A stretch of DNA of 15,422 bases from Bacteroidota bacterium (lineage in GTDB: Bacteria > Bacteroidota > Bacteroidia > Chitinophagales > Chitinophagaceae): assembly GCA_023386395.1 (NCBI GenBank), contig JAEWJV010000104.1:1-15422 (forward strand), in the 5' to 3' direction. The translations under genes and the position numbers were made by a program. Positions 1-7,284 of the stretch are shown here, piece by piece (the stretch's first letter is position 1; each line of letters begins with the position of its first letter). The notes below the pieces were generated by a model. It had not been told where the DNA came from. It was given only the letters and a program-made list of their open reading frames with translations, and did not search any database.

Positions 1-1
1 T

Positions 2-823
2 CACAATGCCTCTCCCAGAAAAAATCGGCTAATGGTAAAAATAAATTGTGCAGCGTTGCCCCCCAACCTTATCGAAAGTGAATTATTCGGGCATGAACGC
101 GGGAGCTTTACAGGCGCTATTGATCGCAGGATCGGTAAATTCGAATTAGCAAACAATGGCTCATTGTTTTTGGATGAAATTGGTGAAATGCCACTTGAGT
201 TACAGTCAAAATTGTTACGTGCATTACAGGAAAAAGAAATCGAACGGATAGGTGGAAAAGCCACTATCAAAACAGATGTACGAATTATTGCGGCAACCAA
301 CAGGGATCTTGTAAAACAAATGGAAGAGGGCCAGTTTAGAACCGACCTGTATTATCGGTTAAATATTTTCCCAATCACGCTTCCTCCGCTGAGAGACAGA
401 AGGGAAGACATCCCGCTTTTGGCTGCCCATTTTGTTCATCGGTTTTCTAAAAAAGCCGGAAAGGTTATCAACAACATTAGCAGTAAAGCATTGCAACAGC
501 TAATGAACTATAGTTGGCCAGGCAATATCAGGGAACTTGAGCATGTTCTTGAACGAAGTATCCTGATGGCAAGTGGTGATACCGTGAAAGAAATATATCT
601 GCCAATGAAGAAAGCCGTTACCGATGCAGTGCCTTTGGAAAGTGAAGCCTTTAAAATTCAGACAATCAAGGAACATGAAAAGGAATATATTTTAAAAGTA
701 CTTAAGTATGTCAAAGGACGGATTACAGGTAGGGATGGTGCTGCAGAACTGCTGGGGGTCCCTCCTAGTACGCTTAATTCAAGGATAAAAAAACTCGGGA
801 TCAGGAAAGAATACAATGGGTAA
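2..823 (+). CDS. sigma-54-dependent transcriptional activator (AAA+ and Fis-type HTH), 5'-truncated by window edge
   Basis: The frame is open from the first base and enters mid-domain, so the ATG at 32 is internal rather than the true start. Against the full-length homologue at 7357 the fragment begins near that protein's residue 191, so about 190 residues (Walker A and any receiver domain) lie outside. Visible AAA+ landmarks in order: the sigma-54 contact loop as GSFTGA (Ser instead of the usual Ala), Walker [13 protein letters not shown], sensor [10 protein letters not shown], the arginine-finger stretch [12 protein letters not shown], and sensor [11 protein letters not shown]. The C-terminal Fis-like helix-turn-helix ends [11 protein letters not shown]. 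By family it remodels RNA polymerase-sigma-54 holoenzyme using ATP from an upstream enhancer. The input domain cannot be known here, though a receiver domain is plausible given the paralogue. No gene follows closely on this strand. Confidence 0.95.
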   Translation, partial: HNASPRKNRLMVKINCAALPPNLIESELFGHERGSFTGAIDRRIGKFELANNGSLFLDEIGEMPLELQSKLLRALQEKEIERIGGKATIKTDVRIIAATNRDLVKQMEEGQFRTDLYYRLNIFPITLPPLRDRREDIPLLAAHFVHRFSKKAGKVINNISSKALQQLMNYSWPGNIRELEHVLERSILMASGDTVKEIYLPMKKAVTDAVPLESEAFKIQTIKEHEKEYILKVLKYVKGRITGRDGAAELLGVPPSTLNSRIKKLGIRKEYNG

Positions 824-924
824 TGCACCACAACATCTCGAATCAGTTTCAGAAGAATAGACCTTTTTCTGATGAGAGCCAGGTTAACTTCATCGCTTTC
901 TCTCAATTGACAAATGAGCTGTAG
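823..924 (+). CDS. possible 33-codon ORF overlapping the activator stop (TAATG); doubtful
   Basis: The ATG at 823-825 shares its A with the TAA stop of the sigma-54 activator, the arrangement used for translational coupling. The frame runs 33 codons to TAG at 922-924 and then stays open another 22 codons. The product is polar, with no signal peptide, membrane segment or motif that I recognise. The geometry is the only argument for it; short ORFs of this size occur by chance, and the hairpin at 849-872 lies inside it. Confidence 0.15.
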   Translation: MHHNISNQFQKNRPFSDESQVNFIAFSQLTNEL

Positions 925-1212
925 GTAAAGGGTACATTAGACATTTTATCTGCCGCAACAGCGCTTTTTGGTTACAGTTGTTATTGCGTTTAGTTTATTG
1001 TGGTAAAGGCTTTAAAGCACGAATATGCACCATAGCGGCCCAACCTCTTTCTAAGTTGACACCAATTACACAACTTATTACTTGCATGTGCTGTTCATTT
1101 AAAATTATTTAAGTATATCATTCTCTACCTTGTTCATCTCTCCACTGCAAGAATATATAGCCACCATTTAAATTAGTGTAAGATATTTTGATGATGCGCT
1201 CACGAAATATAT
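824..1212. other. 389-bp convergent intergenic region
   Basis: This lies between the 3' ends of the sigma-54 activator (+) and the NADH dehydrogenase (-). Apart from the hairpin at 849-872 and the 33-codon ORF at 823-924 I see no gene, tRNA or clear repeat. It is long for a gap between two converging genes, and AT-rich from about 1080 onward. Confidence 0.6.
849..872 (+). terminator. hairpin 25 bp after the activator stop; possible weak terminator
   Basis: Bases 849-857 (TCAGAAGAA) pair with 864-872 (TTTTTCTGA) as a 9-bp stem with one G-T wobble and a 6-nt loop. It sits where a terminator for the activator gene would be expected. The stem is AT-rich and no U-tract follows, so it is not a canonical intrinsic terminator. 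Confidence 0.3.
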
Positions 1213-2496
1213 TCAGTTCTGCACTTTATCAGTCGCTTTTATAACCATTCTTAACGATTGGTCTTTTGTAAAGTACCCAATAATCCAGTTGTATAAAGTC
1301 TTTAATCTATTATCAAATGCAATTAGAGAAGCGATATGTATGAACAGCCATATTAATAATGCGGGAAAACCTCCTACATGCATTTTTGGTTTTTCAAGAT
1401 CAACTACCGCACGGTTCTTGCCTATGATTGCCATCACGCCTTTGTCGTAATAAGCAAAAGGCTGTGGCGCTTTTCCCTTTGCTATGGCTTTAAAAATTTT
1501 TGCAAGATGTGTGCCCTGCTGAATAGCAGGCTGCGCCAACTGTGCATGCCCGTCCGGGAATTTCTTATCTCCTGTAAGCAAACAATTATCGCCAACAGCA
1601 TATACATTATCCAGTCCTGCTACGCGATTATATTCATCCACCATTATTCTTTTACCGCGACCGTAAGCAGATGCAGGAATGCCTTCAATTACATTACCCG
1701 TTACACCGGCAGCCCAGATAAGATTTTTTGTTTGAATGATGTTGCCGCCCGATAGTTTCACTTCATCATTTTCATAGCTGTTGATGAATGTGTTTGTAAT
1801 AATTTTTATACCTAATTTTTCAAGTGTTTTTGTTGCATCACGTTGTGCCTGTTCACTCATCTGGCTGAGCAAGGCTTTCGCTCCGTCAACAATATAAATA
1901 TCCCCCATTGCATTTTTTAACTCAGGATAATCTTTTTGAATGATATTCTTTCTCATTTCGCCCAGCATGCCCGATACTTCAACACCTGTGGGTCCGCCGC
2001 CTGCCACAACAATCGTTAATAATTTTCTCCGCAGCGTTTCATCTGTTGTATTGCAGGCTTCTTCCAGCGATTGCAATAAAGCATTCCGCATGCCCAGCGC
2101 ATCCGTTAAAGTTTTCATGGGGATTGTATTGCGCTTTAAAATATCATTACCAAAGAAGTTGGATATAGAACCGAATGCAAGTACGAGATAGTCATATTCA
2201 AGTGTGGCATTGTTCAAATAAACCTTATGTTCTGCTGCACTAATTTTTTTCAGTTCGCCTAAATGGAAGCGGATATTCTTTCTCTTTCTTAAAAATTTCC
2301 TGAACGGGTAACTGATATTGGAAGGTTCAAGAAACCCTGTTGCCACCTGGTAAACCAATGGTGTAAATTGATTGTAATTATTTTTATCCACCAGCGTGAT
2401 TGTATAGTTTTTATCATTGGCAAGTGTTTTTATAAAATTCAAACCTGCAAAGCCACCGCCAATCACTACTATATGTTTAATACCCGGAGAAACCAT
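1213..2496 (-). CDS. ndh: type II NADH:quinone oxidoreductase (NDH-2), NAD(P)/FAD-dependent
   Basis: A 427-residue flavoprotein expected to pass electrons from NADH to membrane quinone without pumping protons, on the cytoplasmic face of the inner membrane. Residues count from the ATG at 2496. The FAD dinucleotide fold is VVIGGGFAGLNF (10-21) and the NADH fold is VVAGGGPTGVEVSG (163-176). The second FAD contact is YAVGDN (299-304), and AQPAIQQG (321-328) matches the conserved quinone-site stretch. A hydrophobic C-terminal segment (FPALLIWLFIHIASLIAF, about 377-394) fits the usual membrane-anchoring helices. The frame stays open to an ATG at 2571, but those 25 extra residues are not family-like and the FAD fold begins right after MVSPGIKH, so I prefer 2496. 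It is last in a block of same-strand genes, 158 bp after the small CxxC-family paralogue. Confidence 0.93.
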   Translation of the reverse strand: MVSPGIKHIVVIGGGFAGLNFIKTLANDKNYTITLVDKNNYNQFTPLVYQVATGFLEPSNISYPFRKFLRKRKNIRFHLGELKKISAAEHKVYLNNATLEYDYLVLAFGSISNFFGNDILKRNTIPMKTLTDALGMRNALLQSLEEACNTTDETLRRKLLTIVVAGGGPTGVEVSGMLGEMRKNIIQKDYPELKNAMGDIYIVDGAKALLSQMSEQAQRDATKTLEKLGIKIITNTFINSYENDEVKLSGGNIIQTKNLIWAAGVTGNVIEGIPASAYGRGKRIMVDEYNRVAGLDNVYAVGDNCLLTGDKKFPDGHAQLAQPAIQQGTHLAKIFKAIAKGKAPQPFAYYDKGVMAIIGKNRAVVDLEKPKMHVGGFPALLIWLFIHIASLIAFDNRLKTLYNWIIGYFTKDQSLRMVIKATDKVQN

Positions 2497-2654
2497 TGAA
2501 AAAATTTTGTTTAAAAGAAATAAGGCGGGCAATATTCTGTAACAAAAACCAGTCAAATATTCCACCATCAAAAAGATATAGCCGGTATAAATTTATTCAT
2601 CTTTTATGTACTGAAGATTTTTCAACCTTTGTAAGATTGTAAACCTCACGTATT

Positions 2655-2936
2655 TCACTTCCAGAATTTTTTGATTTTTGATAATAATATGCTGGTATTA
2701 TCATGTCCTGTTTCTAATAAAATACCTTTTGCGGCAAAAGCAAAACATTCAATAGCATATAAAACCGTTTCGCCTAAATTCACCATATCATCCTCAAAGC
2801 TGTATACTTCCACTACGTCAAACTCGTCGCTGTTAATAAAACATTTTGTTTGTGGGCAAAACAACTTGTTGCCAAGCAGGTTAAAGTCCATGGTAAACCC
2901 GCGGTTCTGAAGATCAGTAATGGTATCTATAATCAT
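2655..2936 (-). CDS. small protein of the Bacteroidota family mislabelled 'phosphoribosylpyrophosphate synthetase' (paralogue A)
   Basis: A 93-residue soluble protein related to the proteins at 6282-6632 and 6690-7013. The shared pattern is a short N-terminal helix, then RGF-x3-DFNL, a hydrophobic-Cys strand, DEFDVVEVYSFE, VLYAI and KGILLE. Databases often call this family phosphoribosylpyrophosphate synthetase, but it is about a third of that enzyme's length and shows no PRPP-binding loop, so I assign no enzymatic role. Unlike its two paralogues it keeps only the second Cys of the CxxC (KLFC, Cys27) and has an additional Cys32. It lies between the alpha/beta hydrolase and NDH-2 on the same strand. 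Real gene status is well supported by the paralogy; the function is unknown. Confidence 0.85.
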   Translation of the reverse strand: MIIDTITDLQNRGFTMDFNLLGNKLFCPQTKCFINSDEFDVVEVYSFEDDMVNLGETVLYAIECFAFAAKGILLETGHDNTSILLSKIKKFWK

Positions 2937-3174
2937 AGTATAATAATTTTATCAGTAGAAATGGATTTGTTATTTGCAATCGCTGGTAGCAACCTGGAAA
3001 TTCATAATTGTGCAGAGATGTCTCGTTACTCCGACATGACAAGCCAACAACGTCATTCAATAGGTATCTCCCTAAAATTTTAACAGCAAGCGCAATAGGT
3101 ATAATCCTGATGATTGAATAACTATTGTAATGCCCTTGTCCGGATCAAAGACATTCCAATAGTGTGTGGTGCGC

Positions 3175-3199
3175 AATAAAGCAGTTTAGCATCTTTATT
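3175..3199 (-). terminator. AT-rich hairpin just after the alpha/beta hydrolase stop
   Basis: AATAAAG (3175-3181) and CTTTATT (3193-3199) form a 7-bp stem with an 11-nt loop, 12 bp past the stop of the hydrolase on the minus strand. There is no U-tract after it, so terminator function is only a possibility. The rest of the 275-bp gap 2937-3211 shows nothing I can name. Confidence 0.2.
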
Positions 3200-3211
3200 T
3201 TATGCAAGGCA

Positions 3212-3988
3212 TTACAACGTTTCTGCTGCACCGATAATGAATTCGGCCACTTTACCTGGCTGAGATAACATAGGAACATGACTTGATTCCAGTTCAAGCA
3301 CCGTTGCATTGATCATTTTTGCTTCAGCTTTCGTTAATGCTGGCGGCACTGTTTCGTCATTTAAACCAATAATGCACCATGACGGTTTATTTTTCCATGC
3401 CGCTTTTGAAATTTTGGTAACCGTGCCTTTGGCCGCCCATGGTGTTTGCGTAGCAAACAATATTTTCCTTTCCTGTTCAGGAAGGTCCTGCGCAAAATGC
3501 GAGTCGATGCCTTTAAATGATAAGCTTAAAAACCCTGCGGCATCCTGTTTAAATTCTGCATTGCCCGGGGAAGGCGGATATGGCTGTATTACGTCCACTA
3601 CCGATTGGTTATCATTTGGGATCAATGCATCAACATACACCAGCCCAACTACTTTAGGATCGTTGCCGGCTTCTGTAATTACCATGCCTCCATAAGAATG
3701 TGCCACAAGCAAAATGGGCGCATCCATAAGGTCAATGGCCCTTTTTGCAGCAGCCACGTCATCTTCCAGTGAAGTGAGCGGGTTCTGCACCGCAATTACA
3801 TTATATCCTTTTGCCTGCAGTAAAGGAATAACCTTTGCCCAACTGGAGCCATCGGCAAATGCGCCATGAACCAGTACAATATTTTTTACACCTTTTACTT
3901 CCAGTTTGGGTTTTGTATCCTGTGGCAGCGTGGCGGCAGTGCCTGCCTCCATTATAGCTGACGGATTTAATTGTTTAACAGTAAGCAT
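3212..3988 (-). CDS. alpha/beta-fold hydrolase (EstC / methyl-ester esterase-like)
   Basis: A 258-residue alpha/beta hydrolase. Residues count from the ATG at 3988; the frame extends ten codons to a TTG at 4018, which I consider less likely. The oxyanion region is VLVHGAFADGSSW (38-50). The nucleophile elbow is AHSYGG with Ser98, an Ala replacing the first Gly of the usual G-x-S-x-G. The acid is probably Asp211 (GLNDETVPP) and the catalytic His237 (SSHVPM). The AVQNPLTSLEDDV stretch (66-78) is typical of the bacterial group related to plant salicylate/methyl-ester esterases. Substrate is unknown; a small ester or lactone is a reasonable inference. No signal peptide is obvious. A 59-aa ORF ends 51 bp upstream. 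Confidence 0.9.
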   Translation of the reverse strand: MLTVKQLNPSAIMEAGTAATLPQDTKPKLEVKGVKNIVLVHGAFADGSSWAKVIPLLQAKGYNVIAVQNPLTSLEDDVAAAKRAIDLMDAPILLVAHSYGGMVITEAGNDPKVVGLVYVDALIPNDNQSVVDVIQPYPPSPGNAEFKQDAAGFLSLSFKGIDSHFAQDLPEQERKILFATQTPWAAKGTVTKISKAAWKNKPSWCIIGLNDETVPPALTKAEAKMINATVLELESSHVPMLSQPGKVAEFIIGAAETL

Positions 3989-4039
3989 AACATTAATTTT
4001 TATTGATGAAAAATTCAATTAAAAACAATTGCAAAGAGC

Positions 4040-4219
4040 TTATGCATGCTCCTTCAGCATTGTTTCGCCAAGTGGCTGTTCATTCATTCGTATAAGATCA
4101 TCCAGGAACTCACCTCCATCTGTTATGTTTATTTCATGCAGGAAAGGATAGATGCTTTTCTGGATATCCTCGGATGAATTCTCATGGCTGCTTTTATGCG
4201 ATGAAAAAACGGTGTTCAT
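4040..4219 (-). CDS. hypothetical small protein, 59 aa
   Basis: ATG at 4219 gives 59 residues: a polar, Ser/His-rich first third, then an amphipathic stretch and GGEFLDDLIRMNEQPLGETM. I do not recognise a family. The frame remains open upstream through the GC-rich element to a GTG at 4345 (101 aa), but those residues are encoded by foreign-looking sequence, so the ATG is the more natural start. It lies 51 bp upstream of the esterase-like hydrolase on the same strand and could be co-transcribed with it. Acidic-amphipathic character and placement are the only support. Confidence 0.45.
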   Translation of the reverse strand: MNTVFSSHKSSHENSSEDIQKSIYPFLHEINITDGGEFLDDLIRMNEQPLGETMLKEHA

Positions 4220-4256
4220 TATATGATCTTTTATTTGTGTGATATAAAAATCAGCC

Positions 4257-4375
4257 TGTCGTGTCGTTGTGTAGTTGACCGGTTTTTCGCGGAGACACCA
4301 CGCCGGCGTGAGTTTGTCCCATGCACGAACGGGTGGAAAGTGCACGCCTCGTACAACCGCCTCAACGACCTGACA
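4257..4375. repeat. GC-rich 119-bp element with imperfect terminal inverted repeats (MITE-like or structured)
   Basis: The ends are inverted copies: 4257-4269 (TGTCGTGTCGTTG) against the reverse complement of 4363-4375 (TGTCAGGTCGTTG), 11 of 13 identical. Inside lies a perfect 12-bp palindrome CACGCCGGCGTG (4299-4310), and ACGGGTG (4329-4335) pairs with CACCCGT (4374-4380). By my count 4261-4380 is about 59% G+C, while 4201-4260 is about 28% and 4381-4440 about 37%. No target-site duplication is obvious and no transposase is present. It sits between the NAD(P)-binding protein and the 59-aa ORF. It could be a miniature mobile element, a remnant of a transferred gene, or a structured RNA. Confidence 0.5.
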
Positions 4376-4407
4376 CCCGTCATCTTTGTTACGAAAGGCA
4401 GGAATAA

Positions 4408-5163
4408 CTACGCTTTTATCAATTGTTTGCTTAACCAGTCTTCATATTTAATTTTTCCAAAGCGTGCATCATCTCCTGTTACAAGCGAAGTATCATTTAG
4501 TTCAACCCCAAAATAAAGTGCATGCTCATCGGCGACCAATTGGCGCGGATCTTCAGTTATATCAAGATAATAGCGAATGAATTCAGACATTGGCATGCGT
4601 TCAGGCCCGCCTACTTCAACAATGCCGTTTAATGGCTGGCTGATAACAATATCCGCCAGCGCAGCCACTGTTTCATCTGAAGCAATGGGCTGTATGCCAC
4701 CTGTTGAAATATGCACTTCATTACCGTTTGTGCCTTCCTGCGCTAAGCGGCCTGCAAATTCAAAAAATTGAGTGGAGCGTAAAATGGTGTAAGGAATACC
4801 ACCTTTTTTAATCAGGTCTTCCTGCCTGTTTTTTGCACGAAGGTAACCGCTGCCGGGCAGCCTGTCAGTGCCAACGATTGATAAAGCCACATAATGCCTC
4901 ACTTTGGCATAGGTGGCCGCGGTTAGCAAATTGGATGTGGAAGTTTGAAAAAAATCCATCACGGCCTTGTCTTCAAATGATGGTGAATTGGAAACGTCTA
5001 CAACCACATCTGCATCTTTCAGTGCTTCATTAAGCCCCTCACCTGTAATGGTATTTACGCCTGAATTAGGCGATGCTGCTAAAACTGTGTGCCCAAGCTG
5101 GCGAAGCTTGTTTACGAGCTTTGAACCAATAAGCCCGGTACCGCCGATTACTGTAATTTTCAT
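4408..5163 (-). CDS. NAD(P)-binding atypical SDR / NmrA-like oxidoreductase
   Basis: A 251-residue Rossmann-fold protein. The N-terminal nucleotide loop is ITVIGGTGLIG (3-13), the usual form in NmrA-like and atypical short-chain dehydrogenases. A strand ADVVVDVSNS (51-60) follows; then YVALSIVGTDRLPGSGY (91-107), in which Y107 and K111 give a Y-x3-K spacing; and IPYTILRSTQFFEF (123-136), typical of sugar-epimerase-like and NmrA-like members. The protein probably binds NADP(H) in the cytoplasm and either reduces a small substrate or senses redox state; the sequence does not decide between them. It follows the HSL-type hydrolase by 93 bp on the same strand. The GC-rich element begins about 30 bp after its stop. 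Confidence 0.9.
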   Translation of the reverse strand: MKITVIGGTGLIGSKLVNKLRQLGHTVLAASPNSGVNTITGEGLNEALKDADVVVDVSNSPSFEDKAVMDFFQTSTSNLLTAATYAKVRHYVALSIVGTDRLPGSGYLRAKNRQEDLIKKGGIPYTILRSTQFFEFAGRLAQEGTNGNEVHISTGGIQPIASDETVAALADIVISQPLNGIVEVGGPERMPMSEFIRYYLDITEDPRQLVADEHALYFGVELNDTSLVTGDDARFGKIKYEDWLSKQLIKA

Positions 5164-5224
5164 GTTTGAATTTTTGCGTTTTACAAGATTTGTATTGAGA
5201 AAAATTTTGTGGTAAATGCAAACT

Positions 5225-5254
5225 GGCTTCTATTAATAAGCCTATAAAGAAGCC
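5225..5254 (-). terminator. hairpin directly after the HSL-type hydrolase stop
   Basis: GGCTTCT (5225-5231) and AGAAGCC (5248-5254) form a 7-bp inverted repeat with a 16-nt loop, starting 2 bp after the hydrolase stop codon on the minus strand. The following sequence is not a clean U-tract, so it may be a partial terminator or an mRNA 3'-end/processing structure between the hydrolase and the downstream NAD(P)-binding gene. Confidence 0.3.
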
Positions 5255-5256
5255 TG

Positions 5257-6243
5257 TTATTTGTTCAGCGCTGCCTTTATAACTGATGCTGCCTGCAATA
5301 AGGCTGTTTTAACAGCGGGAACTGATGAAAGCGGGTTTAATAAACCGTAATCATGAATTAAACCCCCGTAACGGGTGAATGTTACTTGAACACCGGCTTC
5401 ATTCAGTTTACGGGCATAAGCTTCGCCTTCATCACGCAGCACATCATTTTCTGCCGTTTGAATAAGGGCCGGCGGAAGGCCTTTCAACTGTTCAATGCTT
5501 GCCTGCAATGGAGAAGCATAAATTTCTTTACGTGTATTTTTATCAGGTAAATAATTATCCCAGAACCATATCATCATATTCTTTGTAAGAAATCTTCCTT
5601 CCCCCAGGTCGGTGTAAGAACCGGTTTCAAAATTGGCATCGGTAACAGGCCACAATAATACCTGGAGCTTAATAGTAGGTCCTTTCTTTTCTTTCGCCAT
5701 CAGCACAACTGAAGCAGTCATATTTCCTCCCACGCTGTTGCCCACCACAGCAAGTTTTTTTTCGTTCACGCCAATTTCTTTACCGTGTTCAGACACCCAT
5801 TTTACCGTGGCATAGATTTGATTAATAGCCGTTGGATAACGGGCTTCAGGCGAAGGCGTATAATCCGGGAATACGGCTACGGCACCACTTGCCACAACCA
5901 GGTCTCTTACCAGCCTTCTATGGGTGGGATAATCCCCCAACACCCATCCGCCGCCATGAATGAAAATAAAAACCAGCGCATTTGTGCCGATACCGGCGGG
6001 CTTTATGATATGTATGTTCACGTCTATGCCATCCTGCGTAATTATTCTTTCGGATTCTTCAATGCCTGAATAATCTACAATGACAGAATTTTGCGCATCA
6101 GTTAATACCTGCCGAGCCGCCGCAGGACTGAGTTGTTCAATGGGCTTGCCCGTTCCTGAATTAAGCGCTTTAAGAAACCCCCTTACTTCTTTAAAAATGC
6201 GGGGATCGTCTTCCGCTTTTGACAATTTGTTAAGTTGTGCCAT
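5257..6243 (-). CDS. alpha/beta hydrolase, hormone-sensitive-lipase (family IV esterase) type
   Basis: A 328-residue esterase with all hallmarks of the HSL family: oxyanion motif HGGGW (96-100), nucleophile elbow GNSVGG with Ser170 (family consensus GDSAGG), acid Asp267 in ENDVLRDEG, and His297 in LIHDYG. The length is normal for the family. Residues 1-60 form the helical cap seen in these enzymes. No signal peptide is apparent, so it probably hydrolyses short-chain acyl esters in the cytoplasm. The upstream CxxC paralogue B ends only 38 bp before its ATG, which suggests co-transcription. This hydrolase belongs to a different subfamily from the one at 3212-3988, so the two are not a recent duplication. 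Confidence 0.95.
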   Translation of the reverse strand: MAQLNKLSKAEDDPRIFKEVRGFLKALNSGTGKPIEQLSPAAARQVLTDAQNSVIVDYSGIEESERIITQDGIDVNIHIIKPAGIGTNALVFIFIHGGGWVLGDYPTHRRLVRDLVVASGAVAVFPDYTPSPEARYPTAINQIYATVKWVSEHGKEIGVNEKKLAVVGNSVGGNMTASVVLMAKEKKGPTIKLQVLLWPVTDANFETGSYTDLGEGRFLTKNMMIWFWDNYLPDKNTRKEIYASPLQASIEQLKGLPPALIQTAENDVLRDEGEAYARKLNEAGVQVTFTRYGGLIHDYGLLNPLSSVPAVKTALLQAASVIKAALNK

Positions 6244-6281
6244 GACTGATTTATTTTGATTTATAATGAAAGTGACAATGT

Positions 6282-6632
6282 TTATACATTTATTTCACGG
6301 GCAGCGGGCGGGTTGCTAAGCCCTGCCGCTGCCAGGTGGTTTTGAAGCCTCTTGGTTATATCGCAACTGTTATCCGGTATGGTTGTTTCAGGCCTGTCTA
6401 TAATAATGCCTTTTACGCCCGTAGGGGAAGTGAGTGCGTACAGAACAGTGTTATCGCCAGGCTTTGGACTTCCTTTAAAGCGATAAACTTCATCCACGTT
6501 AAATTCTTCTTCATATAACCGGAGGTCAAGGCTGCTGCAATACAGGCAATCTGTCTGCAAGTCAAAGTCGGCTTCATAACCTCTCTGCCGCAGGTACTGC
6601 AGTGCATCGCCGGGTGTTTCGAAGTTTTTCAT
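6282..6632 (-). CDS. small CxxC protein of the 'phosphoribosylpyrophosphate synthetase'-labelled family (paralogue B)
   Basis: A 116-residue protein sharing with its neighbours the order RGYEADFDL, DCLYC (Cys29 and Cys32, a CxxC), EEFNVDEVYRF, NTVLYAL and KGIIID. It carries about 20 extra C-terminal residues rich in Ala, Asn and Pro. The family is widespread in Bacteroidota and often mislabelled as PRPP synthetase; no such catalytic motif is visible. The paired cysteines could bind a metal or act in redox chemistry, which is inference. It is 57 bp downstream of paralogue C and 38 bp upstream of the HSL-type hydrolase, so the three look like one transcript. Confidence 0.88.
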   Translation of the reverse strand: MKNFETPGDALQYLRQRGYEADFDLQTDCLYCSSLDLRLYEEEFNVDEVYRFKGSPKPGDNTVLYALTSPTGVKGIIIDRPETTIPDNSCDITKRLQNHLAAAGLSNPPAAREINV

Positions 6633-6689
6633 GTTTTATAATTTTTTTGTTTTATAACCTGTTGTATGCTTTTAACAACGTTCATCCTT

Positions 6690-7013
6690 TTACAGACCTA
6701 GTCCGGTTTTTAATTTTTCGAGCATTTCCGCGCTGATGTTATCCATATAAGCATTACAGGCATCTATTAAAAAACCCTTTGCCCCATGTAATAAAGAGAT
6801 GGCATAAAGCATGCGGTCTGTATCAGGCATTGAAGTTTCGCCGAAATAATACCATTCGTCAACCTTAAAATCTGCAGGCACGATCCATTGTTGCAGCTCA
6901 TTGCAATAAATACATGAGGCTTCTCTCCTGAACTCGAGCTTGTATTCTTTACTTTTAAGTTCATTCAGCAAATCAACTGGCACCAAACCGTTGCTGGCAG
7001 CGTATATTGACAT
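6690..7013 (-). CDS. small CxxC protein of the 'phosphoribosylpyrophosphate synthetase'-labelled family (paralogue C)
   Basis: A 107-residue protein and the first gene of the minus-strand block. Shared features are the N-terminal helix LLNELKSKEY, SCIYC (Cys34 and Cys37, a CxxC), ADFKVDEWYYF, MLYAISL and KGFLIDA, followed by a C-terminal helix. It has the same core as paralogues A and B but is clearly diverged, so the copies are old. Its promoter must lie in the divergent intergenic region 7014-7356. Function is unknown; the mislabel as a PRPP synthetase should not be trusted. Confidence 0.88.
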   Translation of the reverse strand: MSIYAASNGLVPVDLLNELKSKEYKLEFRREASCIYCNELQQWIVPADFKVDEWYYFGETSMPDTDRMLYAISLLHGAKGFLIDACNAYMDNISAEMLEKLKTGLGL

Positions 7014-7228
7014 ATAATCTCTTTTATTTTAATTGTAAGTTTCTTATGTGCCCAGCATCTTTTAAAAGCAGCTCCTGTTCAAAGCGTATAGTGTTTGCCT
7101 TTATACTTTATTTCGTCCCGGGCTTTATTAAAAAATTCTTTTGCGCCGAATCGAAGAATATGCCAATATTTTAGGTGATTGGTTTGCAGCATTTTAATCT
7201 TTTACCGCAGGAATAAATTATTGTTATA

Positions 7229-7242
7229 TCAATAATTATTGA
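7229..7242. promoter_or_regulatory. 14-bp perfect palindrome, candidate operator
   Basis: TCAATAATTATTGA equals its own reverse complement. It lies 43 bp upstream of the candidate -33 element of the regulator gene, a plausible position for a dimeric activator site or autoregulatory enhancer. The AT-rich composition makes chance occurrence possible. Confidence 0.35.
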
Positions 7243-7284
7243 AAATAATCGTGAGATAGAGTGTTGGAACAGAATGTTTTATGA

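Noticed and set aside
1378..1755. 125-aa plus-strand ORF inside the NADH dehydrogenase gene
   Set aside because: Antisense shadow of a clear NDH-2 coding sequence with intact FAD and NADH motifs.
2850..3083. 77-aa plus-strand ORF over the start of paralogue A and the gap after it
   Set aside because: Largely antisense to a well-supported gene; the remainder has no motif or family resemblance.
4223..4516. 97-aa plus-strand ORF through the GC-rich element
   Set aside because: It runs antisense into the NAD(P)-binding gene, and I recognise no protein family; the open frame is explained by the GC-rich insert.
6978..6998. TGGCAC followed by TTGC, suggestive of a sigma-54 promoter
   Set aside because: The gap is 7 bp instead of the required 5, and it lies inside the coding sequence of paralogue C.
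7173..7188. GG-N10-GC spacing resembling a sigma-54 -24/-12 promoter upstream of the response regulator
   Set aside because: Only GG and TTGCA match; the -24 box (AGGTGA against TGGCAC) is poor, and such spacing turns up by chance. A similarly weak match before the kinase gene (around 8731) was rejected for the same reason.
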